DNA from: Nephrocerus scutellatus
Lineage: Eukaryota > Arthropoda > Insecta > Diptera > Pipunculidae
NCBI GenBank assembly: GCA_947095585.1
Contig: OX352763.1
Coordinates: 117,097,908 to 117,161,907 of the forward strand
DNA length: 64,000 bases
Direction of reading: 5' to 3'
In this document: piece after piece, positions 10,945 to 24,209 of the stretch
Numbering within the stretch: position 1 is the stretch's first letter
Layout of the letters: the number at the start of each line of letters is the position of its first letter
Notes under the pieces: model-generated
Told to the model about the DNA's origin: nothing
Databases searched by the model: none
Seen by the model: only the letters and a program-made list of their open reading frames with translations
Program-made: the position numbers and the translations under genes

Positions 10945-12175
10945 CTAAGCAAGGGATATCACAAAAGCAAATTTCAAGCAAAGGGCAATTAATACCGCAT
11001 GGTCGGCTATTAGGCTAGAGGACGATCGATACAAATATTTCAGTCTGATGTCATGTGTCACGTTGCAGCATACTGTTATCATTATAATTTCTGTACAATC
11101 CCCTTGGGTAGAATTACCTTTGAATATAATATTCCACACATTTTCCCATATGAGCAAAAGTGAAAATTTTAATTCGGCTCATTTTAAAAATTCTATCTTT
11201 CTGTCGCACGAAGCACCAGAGCGGCGATAAGGCCAAGTCCTTTTGGGAGTTGGGAGTGTGGCGTGCATGTATGATGTCATATGTCTGTGCTTAAGTCGAT
11301 ATGCATTTTCGCTTTACAGAAAGAGAAGTTAAAAATTTAAAGTAAAGTAAAACTGCTTCTTAAAGCGTAACTTTGTAATTATACCTTTTTGCACTCGTAA
11401 TTGCAATACAGAATCTAAATTGCGTATCACTCTTGTCCTTTTGTGCAATATAATCTCTTCACACTTTCCTAATGTACTCTTAACAAAACATCAACAGAAG
11501 GAAGATGAAAATGGACAAAAATAATCAGATCCTGAGCGAGTCTAATTTATTTCAAACAAGTCCATTGAATTATTCAACCTTTCTCTTTTCGTTCTTGAAT
11601 GCATTGCATGTCCCTTGACTTTACATAATATGAGTAGTGTACTACTACATCATCAACAGTCTGACTCGGATTCGAGTTTATCTCTAGATGTAAGTTGTAA
11701 GTAAGTTGTAGCAGTTCATGTAGATACATACCGGACGGTGTTGTTGATGAACTGGCCTGATAATGGAATACAAAAATAGCTCATCTCCTCCTCACTTGTA
11801 AAGTGAAACGAAATCCTTTTGGAATACGAATTTCGCAATCAGCATCTGAATTCATTTGAATTTGAAGTGACCAACAGAATTATAACTCGACAGCCATACT
11901 CGTCGACTATGCTATGACGTTTCGAGAGTAGGATCATTTTTCATAAAATCAAATTACAAAATTGTTATTCCACTGCTTTGCTGAGCTCAACCAGTGGAAG
12001 TTTTATATTTCCCGTTCGAGCTTGTAGTCCCATGAATTTTATATTTACATTTACCTTTTCATTTAGGTCTATTTTAAGCCAATGGGAATTTTTATTTTTA
12101 TTGTATTGCTACACAGCAGTGGCGAGGAGAGAAATTATGACAAAGGTAACCAGGATAAAGTAGTTGTACAAACAA
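10945..12175. other. No recognised gene
   Basis: I find no supportable coding or element signature. Only scattered simple AT runs are present. Confidence 0.4.
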
Positions 12176-12179
12176 TCCC

Positions 12180-13935
12180 TCCTCCCTTCAACTCTTCCCC
12201 AATTGTCGTGCCTCATCCTCAACTGTTCTGCGCCATGTATTTCTCGGACGACCCGTTCTTCTACCATCTTGAGATAACGGATTCCATTGCATCGTTGGAT
12301 AATTGTGCCTATTGGTTCCTGACCCGTTGTCTGGTGAAGATGTTCGTTAGAGATACGATTAGGCCAGAAAACCCTTAAGATGTTCCGTAGGCACCTACGT
12401 TTGTAACCTTTTTGTGATAGTAGCGCTCACCTTCCAAGTTCAACATTTGAACGGAACAGTCTTGGCTTGATGTTTAAGCTGATAGCATTGCTTCGCCATG
12501 TCATGGACATCATTCCAAACACTGATTTTGCTTTTCTGATTCGATTGACAATGTCCTGTTCAGTTCCACCTTCGGTCGAGACAATACTTCCCAGATATTG
12601 GAAACTCTCCACTCTCTCTACCGCTTGTCCTGCAATGTAACCTTAAGTTACTGAGTAAGTGCCGAGGTTGATGATATTGGTTTTGGCAGTATTTATCTTC
12701 AAACCCACAACATTTGCCTCCCTTTCCACATTTGGTGTCATTTGGTGCAGCTCCATAATCCTGTGTGAGAGTAAACAAACGTCGTCAGCGTAGTCCAGAT
12801 GTTGAGTTGAGATATAAGAGTCCAACGAATTCTTCCCTTTCCAGTAAATAACGCTGCTCGAAGCACATCGCTAATAACCAACAAAAAAAGTATAAGCGAT
12901 AGAATGCAACCTTGTCGTACCCCACTTAGGATCTTAACTTCTTCTGACAGCTTTCCTCTATGCAGCACATGACATTTAGAACCATCATAGGTTGCTTTAA
13001 TATAAAGCTATTATAGTTTAACGGGTATACCCCTCCTGCGCAAGGCAAGCCAGATAAACTGTCTGTTGACTCTGTCAAATGCCTTCTCAAAATCGATGAA
13101 CAGCAGGGGTAGTGGTGACCGGAATTCAACGCACTGTTCAATAATAATCCGCAGGGTATTGATGTGGTCGACACGGGAGGATCCAGCGCGAAAACCGGCT
13201 CGTTCGGCATCGAGTGTATTTTCTAGATGTTCCTTAATTCGCTTAAGTACTACTTTGGCTATTACCTTTGCAACTGCAGGAAGTACGCAAATGCCTCTCC
13301 AGTTTTCGCAATCCATAAGACTTCCTTTTTTAGGAAGCTTGTCAATCATTACCTTCTTCCAACGTCGGGGAAACTTTCTGCCTCCCAAGCTATCTCTACA
13401 AGAGGATATAAAAGCTCTGCCGATGTCGTTGGACCGGCACGCAGAAGCTCTGCGGGTATACCATCTAGTCCTACCGACTTAATGTTCTTTAGGGCATTTA
13501 TCGCGGAAGAGATCTCGTCATTACTGGGAGTTGAGGAGCGAATTCGGGAAATTGTTACTTCCAGCAGCTCCGTTTGATTTGGGTGCATATCGTTGGCGAA
13601 TACACGGTTAATGACCATAGAGAAATGCTCCTTCCATCGCTTAAGCTGTTCCTCATCTGAAATGAATACGGAACCATCTAGGCCTTTCACCGGATTTCGG
13701 CTAGATCGGTGACCACCTGTCAGCTCTTTGGTGATTCTGTAAATTGTTCTGCTATTCCACCTGCTCGCTGCATCCTCTGCTTCTAAGGCCAGCGTGTTAA
13801 TCTAATTACATTTGTCACGTCTTACATTACGGTGCACTTTTCTCATATTTCTTCGATACATGGAGTCTAGATCGATCCTCGCTGCTGCTAGGGTATCTAG
13901 AATACGATCTTTAAGTAGCTTACGTTCTTAAAAGT
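12180..13935 (-). pseudogene. LINE (family A) reverse transcriptase relic
   Basis: On the minus strand from 13935 the blocks come in order. First is AARIDLDSMYRRNMRKVHRN, then NTLALEAEDAASR, KELTGGH, and ISDEEQLKRWKEHFSMV. Next come GLDGIPAELLR, FPRRWKKVMIDKLPKKGS, NWRGICVLP, and ERAGFRAGSSRVDHINTLR. Then FIDFEKAFDRVNRQFIW (palm), GVRQGCILSLILFLLVI, LDYADDVCLLSH (catalytic YADD), FQYLGSIVSTEGGTEQDI, RNILRVFWPNRISNEHLH, and finally GRPRNTWRRTVEDEARQLG. About four frameshifts break the frame. The upstream endonuclease is absent. The wording fits an RTE-like group but the clade is not certain. Related copies lie at 10198-10470 and 29170-30960. Confidence 0.9.
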
Positions 13936-13939
13936 CACT

Positions 13940-16900
13940 TGTGGTGCGTGTGATACGTGAAACGTGGTTAATATTTAAAATAAACCCCATCGCAATCGAC
14001 TTCTTTGAGATCAATTTTAACCAATTTCCATACGACGTACAGAGCTGACATTTTGTAAACAGCTCAGCATTATGTGCCATTTCTGAGATTCGGCGTGTAT
14101 CACGTGTCGTAAATCGCGTGTGGCGCGTGTTATGCGTGGAAAGTTGGTAAATCTTTGAAGTAGGCTACAATTGTTCGATTTCTTATAGCTCCTTTTTAAC
14201 CAGCTTTAACACGTCCCATAGAGCTGGAAATTTGTGCGCGTATGACGCGTGCGAGGCTTGTGTCGATGTATACATAAAAGTTTGTACCCGAAAAACATAA
14301 ACTTGTTTTTTTTGGTAACAACAGCAACCCTGGTTTATTCGCGACACTTATTTTCGAGTACTGATGCTGACTTGCTACAGATACTGATTTGAAGCGGTCG
14401 ACCTCATTCTGGGTTCATTTTTTTGGAAGCAAAGAAATAGCTGCATTTCACGAATCGGGTTATATTCAGTCATCGCCACTGCCACACCGGGTTTGAGTTG
14501 GAGCGTGAGCCCCGCGCTTGCCTAGCTTGCGCCATTAAGCTTCTCATGGTTAGATACTACACTTAGCGGTCCTCTCAACGAGAGTAGCCACTACGTAGGC
14601 CAAGGCCAGAACAAGACTGGTCCTCAACCAATGGTTGACCCAGACTCAGCTAACCTCCAAGGAGATTAACCTTATCTGTGGGCGGAATCAATCCCCGTAG
14701 TACCAACGCTACCTTGGTGAGATCTGGCATCAAGGAACTCAGCTCTTTCAGAATGAGTGCCTGGGCGATTGCAAAGCAGATTCTGGCAGCACGTTCTTCC
14801 GGAAACTCGTATCCCATCATTTGCCACTAGGATTCCAAATCCTAGGCAGCCCGAGATAGAAACTATCCCAGGCACCAACGCTATTGTATGGTAGGAAACT
14901 TAATGCTTAAAAAAATCCGCCCATTCTGACAATTTTTAACAAAGTCCCCTGCCAAGTATCCGACTTATAATAACCAGACAGTTAAGTAAGATACAGCGGC
15001 CCCCTCGGGGGCGCCACTGCCACAGAGCGACATTTCTGGCCTAGAATATCCGAAAGGGTTCGAGAGGAAATGAACAATAAGAAATGCTCGTCCCGCCTAC
15101 AGTGCTGTGACACGACAGACGAGCCAGTGAACCTTAAAAGAATTAACTTTTCTCTCAATTCGCTTTATTGGAGTTTATCGTCCTCAGCATTGCTATAAGG
15201 ATCAATGATGCAAGATATAATATATTCAGCTTGTTTTAAAGTTGCCTGTGAGTATTTTACATTTTTCTATTAAATTTCTGAAATAATTGAAACAGAAAAG
15301 ACTAATGAACCCATTGTATATATAAATATATATACATGAAACCGACAAGGCTGAATTTCAGTGCTCCTACGGCGATTGAAAGAATGCAAATAATAGTGTT
15401 ATTATAGTGCTAGTATACCAAAATAGAACAAGGAAGCTACTCTATGACTAAGTAAATATTTTGCAAAGTCCTCAGGAGATACCAGCAGCAACTAATACTC
15501 GTATCTGGCAAATGTGTGCCTGTTGTTATGTACGAGTATATAAGTTTATTGCACAAAGAAATTAAAGAAACAAAATAACAACACGAAAGGACATTTGTTT
15601 TGTCCTTACTTCGAATGCAACAATGGAATGGAATCATTACAGCTCTAGCACTGGAGTATGTAGCTTTAATCGTGCATTATTCTTGGCATGCATTCATGCT
15701 CCAAGGAAAGTCTGCACTATTCAGCGACTTACTTATTTCTTGTGCTTGTGCACGTAAAACGCACTTGTCACTTATTTCTTGACACAATGACATTCTATTT
15801 TTTAGTTTATTTAATACAATGTTATAGTAACTATAGTGATGTATACGCTTTGGTATTTTAATTGTAGATAAAGTTAAATTCTGCAAGAAATAACCTAACT
15901 ATAATGAATTCACAGTCTACCGTGCTGTATTTATAAAATAAAATTTTTATGACAGCTACCATTATACCAGCCAATATCACTTAAGCTGTTGCTCTATGGC
16001 ACTGTGGTAGTTAAGTGCCCATATTACCATATGTTTCTGCTCGTATGAGTTATGGCTTTGCCGTGGCAAATTATAACTTATGACTACAAAGTTCAGGCTG
16101 TATCTACTGAGCCACCGATACGTAACAGTTACATCGGGCTACCAAATATGACTGTTAATTGTGGGATTGTGTGGCTAGAAGGTCATAATAAGTTTATATG
16201 TTCAGTTCGTTAATAGGTTTTCTCTTGTATCTCTGTAATAAAAAGCGACACGAAGAGGTTTTATTTTCGTTTGCTGCTACGAGTATTGTCTATTGTCTAA
16301 TGTCTTAAATAATTGCGAACTTTAATTTGTTGTGAAAAAGTTATTTAAAGCTCTGTTGCTTGTTCCATCTCCTCTAAAGGCTCCTAAAGATCTTTATCTC
16401 ACATCCCTTAATTTATATTTAAAGTAAACTCATGGCAGCTCCCAGCTTAATGTACATTTAAGCCGCCGAATTTAATTATGTTTATTTGCTGCCATGATAG
16501 CACTTCACTACACATTGCGAAAAGCAAGGACAAACCACCCCTGCGTGACTTTTAAAAGTGATTTTAATTGGATTAGATATTGTGCACCTGCAGGGTCTTG
16601 CGAGAAGTCCCTGGTTGGGTATCGTCTCCCAACCACCAAGCACCAACCACCAACGGGACAACAAACACCAACACTAAACATAACTTTTTTGTTTGACCCC
16701 ACTTGATCCTCATGAATTATACGTCGCTGGTGTAATCTAATGATGTCCTGCACACAAATTTCCTTCCTTCTATAACAGGTTCATGATATACTATACTCCT
16801 GCATAAAATCAAAACCGAGACAACAAAAATAAGAAAATCAAAAACAAGAGCCATACACATACTTAACTGTAAGTAACTCTCATCAGAGCCGGATCAAACC

Positions 16901-17680
16901 CTTTGGTGGTTCAGGTGCAAAAAGGGTTGATATAACTTTGTCTTTTTGCGATGGTAACATGCCGGTCCCAAGCCCGGGTAATGGAGGAGGGTTTGAGGGA
17001 ACGGGTTTGTCCTATCCTTAGAAAAAGCTGTTCCTAATCGAAGGTGGAACTTGGCTAGATGGATGGATGGATGCATGGCTAAGAGGGAGCTTAGTCGCGA
17101 GTATGCAGACTCCGAATACCTGGTGACTTTCGGTTTTAATTAGATTACCGGGCTCTGGTAAGGGTGACCTCTTTTCCCGGTGGGTTAAAATAGAGAACAT
17201 AATTAAAATTTATTAGAACGATGCATCTCAAACCCCGCATCAACCTCAGGTCCGGCTGTTGAGCAACCCGTGATATTCCGAGAAGCTTGTGAGCTCTCGA
17301 CGGCGAACCTCAGTCTGATCTCAACTGTACGGTCTGCTGTTGAGAAGCCGAATCTTTGAGAGATTTCGGAAGGCTTTGCCGTAAATGCTCCTTCTGAATC
17401 TCTCGAATGTAGTGTCACCTCGGATAAATCCGGATGCTCTTCCATTGGGAAGGCATTAGATGGACAACAGATCCATCAACAACAGGACGGATTCATTAAG
17501 TTGAACTCGCAGGAAAAAGGCTTTGCTTTGTAAATTACCGCTTTGGCCAGGTTAAGCTGATACTTAAGAGCAACGTCTGGCTGCAGTAAGTCTGAAAAAG
17601 AGAAAGTCGCCAGCTCGGCTAGCAGTGGCACTGGGCATGCCAGTCTTGGCAGTTCCGCCAAAACGGCTTGTGAAAACAAC
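13940..17680. other. Long stretch without a recognised gene
   Basis: A relatively GC-rich segment at 14460-15130 includes a small hairpin (GCGGCCCCCTCGGGGGCGCC near 14997), with no frame or RNA I recognise. TATA repeats occur near 15320. At 16890-17690 the base composition rises toward the LINE that follows, and this may be its decayed 5' part, but no motif confirms it. Confidence 0.4.
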
Positions 17681-17689
17681 CTTTTCGAT

Positions 17690-19550
17690 CACCAGTGCCG
17701 AGAGGCATGCTGATCACAGCGGGTCCCGAACCTAGTCAATTAACCAGGTCTGTGTCTCTGACTGCAGTTAAGGGATATCCCCAAGGAGAAATATTTTCTC
17801 ACCTTCTATGGTCACTAGTCATTTTCAATCTTCTAGTCGCTCTCCTTTGTTTATGCAGACGATTTGGTGATTTTTATTAGGGGTAAGCACTGCACGTCTG
17901 AAAAAATATACATGCACAACACAAATGGTCGCGAGAAGCTAGACCTTGGACCGCAACGGTCTGTCGCGTCAAATTTTATTATTATTAAGCAATGCACGAC
18001 TACCCCTTTTGTCATGCAAGGTGCTTTACTACACGTTTTAGAACGGTGCAGCAGAGAAGGGCTTTCCATCAATCCTTGCCGTTCCAGTGCCTTTCACGAA
18101 GAGAAGACTGGTCGATTTGGGACCTATCAACATCAAAGGCACGACGATAGATTATTCCAGCGAAGTTAAATATCTCGGCGTTATCCTTGATAAACGGCTA
18201 AACTGGAATTCTCATATCAAGTCTGCCTTGTGGGCCAGTAGACCTTATAACTTGGGTTCTAAGCCCTAAAATAGTACACTGGATGTATACAACGATGGTT
18301 TGACCTATTATTACGTACTAGGCCACTCTTTAGTGACCGAAAATTCTTGAACAGACGACGGCAACTAAGCTTTAGGAGCTTTAGAATTGCCTGTCTAGGT
18401 AAAATGGGTGCCATGAGCACCTGCCATACGACAGCACAAACGCTGTTGTGTGCTGCTTTCAAACCTGCAAATCTTCATTAGGAAGACGGCTGCTAAATGC
18501 GCTATTAAGCTGCAACTAGAATACGGGTACAAACCGGGTGACTATATGGGTCACCTGAAAATTCTTGACTTAATTCATGCACAGTCGCCGACATTATGGT
18601 CAGAGAGCACTGTTTCGGTAGGAAATTTGAGGTAAATATATTGGACCGGGTAAACTGGTACAATGGTGCTCAGGCACTGGAAGCGCTCTGGTCTGGTCTC
18701 TAAAAAAGAAAAGGCTTCACAGATGGATCAAAAATGGAAACTGGAGTTGTAGCTGGTGCCTTTGGACCCAACACCAAAGTCTCGATACTAATGGAGAAAA
18801 GTCCTTCCGTTTTCTAGACGGAACTCCATGCCGTTGGGATCTGCGCCGGGATTAACCTTAATAAAGGAATTAAAGGTGCTAGAATATATATGTTTTCAGA
18901 TAGCCAGGGAGCACTTAAAGCGCTGTCGTCCAATTTATTGGACTCGATTTCAGTCGGAAATTGTTACGATGCACTGCAATCTATTGCCAGGCACAACAAA
19001 GTCAAACTCGGTTGGGTCCCTGGTCATCAGGGTATTACAGGCAACGAATCTGCAGATGAACTAGCTAGGGCTGGCCTATACCCTAATGTGGTGTTCACTG
19101 GGCTGCAGCACAGCACTGACAAATTGTTGGGAACACAAACTTCGTCTGGTCCACTGGGAAAGCGTCCCGGGGCTTAGGCAATCCAAAGAATTAATCAGGC
19201 CCTTTTCCTACAAGAAAATCATTAAGTTTAATAGGAATAACATTAGGAAGCTGGTAAGTTTCCTAAGAGGTAATTGTGGCTTGGTATATCACCTTAACAA
19301 AATTGGTGTGGGTTCAGAGACGGAATTTATGTTCTGCTCGGAAGATGAAGAGTCATCTGAACACATTCTCTGTGAATGCTCAGCATTATTTTAATTAAGG
19401 AGACGAATCTTTGACAAGGAAATATGCTCGACAGCGGAGTTGAGCAATTCTGTCACTAAGGATTTACTATCGTTCATTAGGGAGTGGTACATCTCTTGGA
19501 ATAAACAAACCCTAAGATACAATACGCGTATATCTTAATATATCTTTTAG
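17690..19550 (+). pseudogene. LINE with RNase H (I/LOA/R1-like) relic
   Basis: Plus-strand blocks in order begin with VKGYPQGEIFSHLLWSLVI (PQG box). Next is the catalytic region YADDLVIFIRGKHC, split by a 5'-truncated SINE at 17900-17986, then FVMQGALLHVLERCSREGLS. VKYLGVILDKRLNWNSHIKS follows. The RNase H domain reads FTDGSKMETGVVAGAF, MFSDSQGALKAL and LGWVPGHQGITGNESADELA. The tail has a Cys/His block: FMFCSEDEESSEHILCECS. Frameshifts separate the parts. An RNase H after the RT is typical of the I/LOA/R1-type LINEs. Confidence 0.88.
17900..17986 (+). mobile_element. 5'-truncated SINE (family S) inside the LINE
   Basis: This 87-bp insert interrupts the LINE just after the YADD box. It matches the 3' part of the SINE at 34112-34373 (CAACACAAATGGTCGCGAGA, then CGGTCTGTCGCGTC) and ends in TTATTATTATT. 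Flanks AAGCACTGCACGTCT (17885-17899) and AAGCAATGCACGACT (17987-18001) are an aged target-site duplication. Removing the insert and one flank restores the LINE reading. Confidence 0.8.
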
Positions 19551-19559
19551 GTCGCAGTA

Positions 19560-20420
19560 TCTGCCATAAGGGCCAGGGTATTTATCCATCCATTAATCCA
19601 TCTCCAGCATAAAATGACACAAAGTCTTTGCAAGAATCTTCTTATTGGACGTCTGATAGATTTTATAAACTAAGTAAAAAAAATAAATTTGCTGCAATGT
19701 GCCCGGGTGCACCACACCGCTTGCACTGCCCATAGATCCGGCACTGACTCTCATTATCATCACTTCATCACAGCTAAACTGGAATTTATGAGCTACATGT
19801 TTGCATAATATATAGCGATATAGCAATATCCAGAGAAAGTACAAGTGAAAGCCAAATCACATTACGATATTCTGATTGCCATGGTATTCATACTGATTAG
19901 AAATTGGAATTCCCGGCATTATAATTCAGCTTAAAGCCATCGATGAGGAATGTTGTTTATTTGATTTTCAAAGCGACAACTGGCAGGAGTTATTTCTAAT
20001 TAATTCTCCATTGTACAACGAGACAAGAACAGACAGACAGACAGACAGTAAGGCCAGAAATTACGACAAATTACGTTGTATTGTCGTCGGTCTGTCGTTC
20101 ACAAATAAATCGAACAGAATGGAAAATATCTTCTTATCTTGTTTCACAATAGGATGGATTTCTGATAATCTGAATCTAAGACAATGCAAATAAAATTTCC
20201 TTTCCCACATTTATCTTAGAGGAAAACTAAGCTACTTGGGTGTACCATGATGCCATTAGAAAACCGCTAGAAGATATTATGGTTTTGAGGATGTGCCACT
20301 GATTTGATTGTTGTTGTTAGCAAGACCACCTTATATGTGAGGATGATGAACGTTTTTCAACGAATCTATTATTTTTGGGAAGATATTAATCACAAGAATG
20401 TGCGATGTAATCCTCATTCA
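19560..20420. other. No recognised gene
   Basis: AT-rich, with a short ACAG run near 20030 and no coding signature. Confidence 0.4.
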
Positions 20421-20424
20421 ACAT

Positions 20425-20880
20425 CAGAGGTTCAATATCATTAGCATCATATTTGCCAGTACAACGGAGATCCGGTGCTGGCCTCCTACAAAAATCTCTC
20501 CACCTATCTCGATTTCATGCCGATGTCATCCACTTTAACATCCCTAAACTCTGTTCTACGTTATACTTCCAGCGTAGACTTGGCATATCTCGTATCTCGC
20601 TGTCATGTCCCATAAATTATACTGAAAAAAACTTTCCATGCAGGATTCTTTTGACTCATGGGAACTCGTTGCCCTGCCCACGGGAGCCAGCAGAGCTTAT
20701 TTCTCTTGCGGTAACGCTCATAAATCTCTTCATTATAGAGTCTCCGGAATGGTTCTTCCTCACGTACGGGACAAACAATTCTCCATAAGACCTTCCACTC
20801 AAACGCGTCTAAGAGGTTAGAGTGCTTCAGCATGCCGGACTCAATGTTTCCGCATTTGTATAATGTGCAGTAATTTAAGA
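20425..20880 (-). pseudogene. LINE (family B, RTE-like) C-terminal pol fragment
   Basis: The minus strand reads LDAFEWKVLWRIVCPVREEE, then RRLYNEEIYERYRK, and KNPAWKVF. This matches the C-terminal FERKVLRxIFGPVxE...RRRYNxEIYExY...PAxKVF region of RTE-type LINEs, also seen at 23390-24200, 45530-46250 and 61290-61760. Frame breaks follow, and nothing of the catalytic domain is retained. Confidence 0.7.
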
Positions 20881-20884
20881 CACA

Positions 20885-21250
20885 TGTGCATAGACATCTC
20901 ATCTTTTCCTCTCGCTAATTTCATTACGACCACGATGTGCTAAGCATTATAACCCTTGAGCGTGTGTACAATATAAAGAAAAGCATACACGGTTCGTTTC
21001 GAATTTATCGATGTGTGCCATATTCGACTAATGTGGGAATTCAGGGTTGATGTGTTCAACATTCGTGGGCTTTTATCTTATTCCCACATGCGTCCATTTA
21101 GCAGACCACAAACCTGCTATTCTGACACTAACATAAACCCAGGTTAATGCTGATAACGATGTATCGAATTTCAATGAGCCTGGCTACAACTTGGTGCCAG
21201 TATGTTTTCCCCGCCTCTGTCTCGCCATAAATGAACTTAGTAATGTAGCT
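20885..21250. other. No recognised gene
   Basis: Short inter-element stretch with nothing assignable. Confidence 0.35.
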
Positions 21251-21254
21251 TATC

Positions 21255-22010
21255 AAATCCAAGCACACAATGGTTTATTCCAACGCGGATTTAAATTTCT
21301 TTTGGCTCAAAGTCAAAGTTCATAAGGATAACATTCACATTAGCTTTAAATACAGAAGCCCTAATTTACAAGACAATGATGTCTCAACTTGCAAAGGGAC
21401 TCTATTTCTAGAATTGTATCACTTGATCCACGTTCTGAATTTGTCATTGGGGGTGATTTTAATGTACATAATTCTAGTTGGCTTCTAAGCCATTCAGGCT
21501 TGACAACACTTCAAGGAAGGGTTGTAGAGTTATTTGCCGAGTTAAACAATCTCACTCAGCTTGTAAATGAGCCCAATCGAATTCCAGGCATAGTAAGTCA
21601 TAACGCTAATAGCATTGACTGATTTCTTACCTCTCATCCTAACAAATAAAGCGTCAGTGTTGAATCATCTCTAGGGTCTTCAGACCATTTGTAGTATCAG
21701 CTAATTTCTTGTTGTCAAACCACGCAGTTTAAGAGAAGACTCCTCAAAGAAAAGTATGGCTAAACGAGAAAGCCGACTGGGAGCATTAACTGGCCACTTA
21801 ATGCCAATAGATGAAACTTCTGCTACAATCCCTTCCAGGACAAAGTGTATCAAACCGAAGAAAAATGCTTGGTATGGTTTAAGCTCCAAAGAGGCTTCAA
21901 GGTATGACTCTTGTGAAAAGCAAAAATAGGATTGGACCGAGACAGCTACCTTGCGGTACACCGGCGTGAATTGCTTTGAACTCCGAATACCCATTCCCCT
22001 ATTTAACACT
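21255..22010 (+). pseudogene. LINE AP-endonuclease domain relic
   Basis: The plus strand shows the endonuclease of a non-LTR element. FFWLKVKVHKDNIHISFKYR SP-type text starts it, followed by FVIGGDFNVHNSSWL (the GDFNxHxxxW catalytic block), GRVVELFAELNNLTQLVNEP and LGSSDHL (the terminal GSSDH block). At least two frameshifts and several stops are present. Its reading direction is opposite to the adjacent Jockey-type relic. Confidence 0.82.
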
Positions 22011-22109
22011 GTAACACACTAAGTTTGTATAAAGCATTTATAATACGAGTATAAGGAAGCTTGACTTATGATTTTTTTTGTCAACTCCTTTAAGATTCCA
22101 GCAGTAATT

Positions 22110-23340
22110 AAGTCAAGTCATATCCTGGAGCTCGGACAGCGATACGGCTTTGATGTTAAAGTTGTCGGATTCCGTGTTGGTGTTGGTATTTGTATATTCG
22201 GCCAACGATTGTCCGTCAAATGACTTGAACGTTGCTTCGGCAAATAAGTCCAATTTTTCTTTATCTCCTTCTACACATTTGCCGGTAGCTTCCCATATCG
22301 GTGGCGAGTGCATAACGGATTTCTTTATGGACTTCATGACTTCCCACAGCGATTAGTTTGAAGTTTAATTAGCCATCAGACTTGCAAGGAAAGTCGAAGC
22401 CTGCGATTTTGAGATCCTATAGCCTGTTGCAAAGGTGGTTTAAATAATTGTTATCCGGGAGCGCTCAGGATTGATGTCATATTTTATAAGCTCTCCTGTT
22501 TTCTTGTTCCGTATTACTATCTTTCGGAAGGGAGGGTTTTTCCACGCACCGCTCTGAATGGCTTTTACAAGTTTATCAACTTCATCTTTTATCTCGAACG
22601 GCTTCTTACGTGGCACATTTAAAGCGACATTTCCCTTGCAGTCTGCTCTGAAACCATCCCAGTTTGTGCTGCTACTAGCTAATCTAGGCAAGACTTCCGC
22701 CAATCTTCAAAATTACAGCTCAGAGGTCTGAGCAGAGATCATAGCGTTCGTTAGGTATTTAAGGATCCCTTTTGCGAGAAAGATGTCGACGAGGTCAGGC
22801 GTTTTATTTTAGTCGGTTGGCCAATATGTTGCCTTTCCCGTTGAGTAGAAGTTCACACTACGTTTCATTATGGCTTTGTACAGTAGTCTGCCTTTCGTGG
22901 AATCGTAGAATAGCAGCTTGAACCTCAAAAAGTGTGTTTCGCGTTAAAATCACGACCGATGATAAAATTTCGCCCAAGTTAGTCAAGGAACGATGTCATC
23001 ATATATCAACCTATATCCCGGAGGGAAGAAACAAGACGCGATGTTGTACTCTAGATGGTTTATTTTTACGGAAACCTGCACTTATTTGCGTGGAGTCAAG
23101 TTCAATATTTAAGTTCTCGGAGTGGTTAATGCAGTCTTTGATGTAAAGAGAGGATCCGCCTCTCGCATTTCCCGAAGGGATGATAATCACGACGCACGTG
23201 ATAATCATTGTAATCTTTGATTTTCGGCGCTGATCCCATTTTTAAGTGGGTATCAGAAATCATGCATATATCAATACTTCTAGGAGGCTTGTGAGGCCGT
23301 TTGCATTCCATGCTTATATTTTAAGCTTCTGTTCTTTATT
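22110..23340 (-). pseudogene. Jockey-type LINE ORF2 N-terminus relic
   Basis: From 23340 downward the minus strand reads IDICMISDTHLKMGS (endonuclease metal site, S-ETHL type), then YNDYHVRRDYHP. NARGGSSLYIKDCINHSENL follows. After a gap come KGNILANRL-type text (STGKATYWPTD in one frame), PDLVDIFLAKGI, and STNWDGFRADC. The RT-leader SVMHSPPIWEATGKCVEGD with LDLFAEATFKSF comes at 22337-22113. The GSSSLxIK and STGxxTYWP wording is that of the Jockey clade. The catalytic RT is not present, and frameshifts are frequent. Confidence 0.82.
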
Positions 23341-23389
23341 CATACTTTGTTATGCGTCTTACGAGGTTTGCTCAATTTGTCAAAGGCTG

Positions 23390-24200
23390 TAACTATCTCT
23401 AACTGGAAGAAGTGCGATCAAAACTCCACGTGGTTTGGTAAAGCCGCCGGTAATTTTGCTCCAATGCAGGAAAAGCTGGTTGATCGGGCTAGTCCCCTCA
23501 AAGCAAGGTTGGCTTACGCAGACGATATTGACATCGTTGGTAGAAACTCAAGAGCTGTACAGGAAGCTTTCATCCAGATCGAGCAGCATGAGCACGAAAT
23601 CTGCAAATGGGAGCAAAACAAGTACATGGTGGCCACGTCTGCGAGTAGAAGATCCAACATTGGTCCCGCACTTAAAATAGGGGAGCGCGAATTTGAAGTC
23701 GGGCAATTTTTTAACTATCTCGGATCAACTGTATCAGCCGATAACAGCATGGAACCAGAAATATCCGCTCGGTTGCTTAAAGCCAAATTAGGCTAATATA
23801 GTCTGTCAAGACTCTTCAAATCCAGGAACTTAACTGTAACATCCAAGCTGCTGATATATAAGACAATAGTCATACCATATGGATCCGAGACTTGGGTGCT
23901 CAGCAAAAATTATTCTGACCTCTTAGCCGCGTTCGAGAGAAAAGTCTTACGGATAATTTTTGGCCCGGATGTTAGGAAGGACGATTCCGGAGACTCTATA
24001 ATGATGAGATCTACGAGCTTTAACGCGATGTCGACATCGTCAAGGGAATTATGCTTGGTGGGCAGGGCACCTAGCTCGCATGAGCGAAGAGGATCCTGCT
24101 CGGAAAGTCTTTAGGGATGCAAAACTGGATGACATCGGCTCAAAATCGGGACCGGTGGAGAGACCTTTTGCCGGATGCCGGACCTAACCCCGGTTGTAGA
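23390..24200 (+). pseudogene. LINE (family B, RTE-like) RT C-terminal half
   Basis: The plus strand reads LAYADDIDIVGRNSRAVQEA (catalytic AYADDIDI box), then NKYMVATSASRRSN and FEVGQFFNYLGSTVSADNS. It continues EISARLLKAKL, SLSRLFKSRNLT, YGSETWVLSK, and FERKVLRIIFGPDVRKDD. The reading ends in a degenerate tail. One stop and two frameshifts are present. The upstream half of the polymerase is missing. Confidence 0.88.
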
Positions 24201-24209
24201 GCCAAATAA

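Noticed and set aside
14460..15130. Possible rRNA or other RNA gene in a GC-richer patch
   Set aside because: No conserved rRNA block could be recognised, and neighbouring frames are short.
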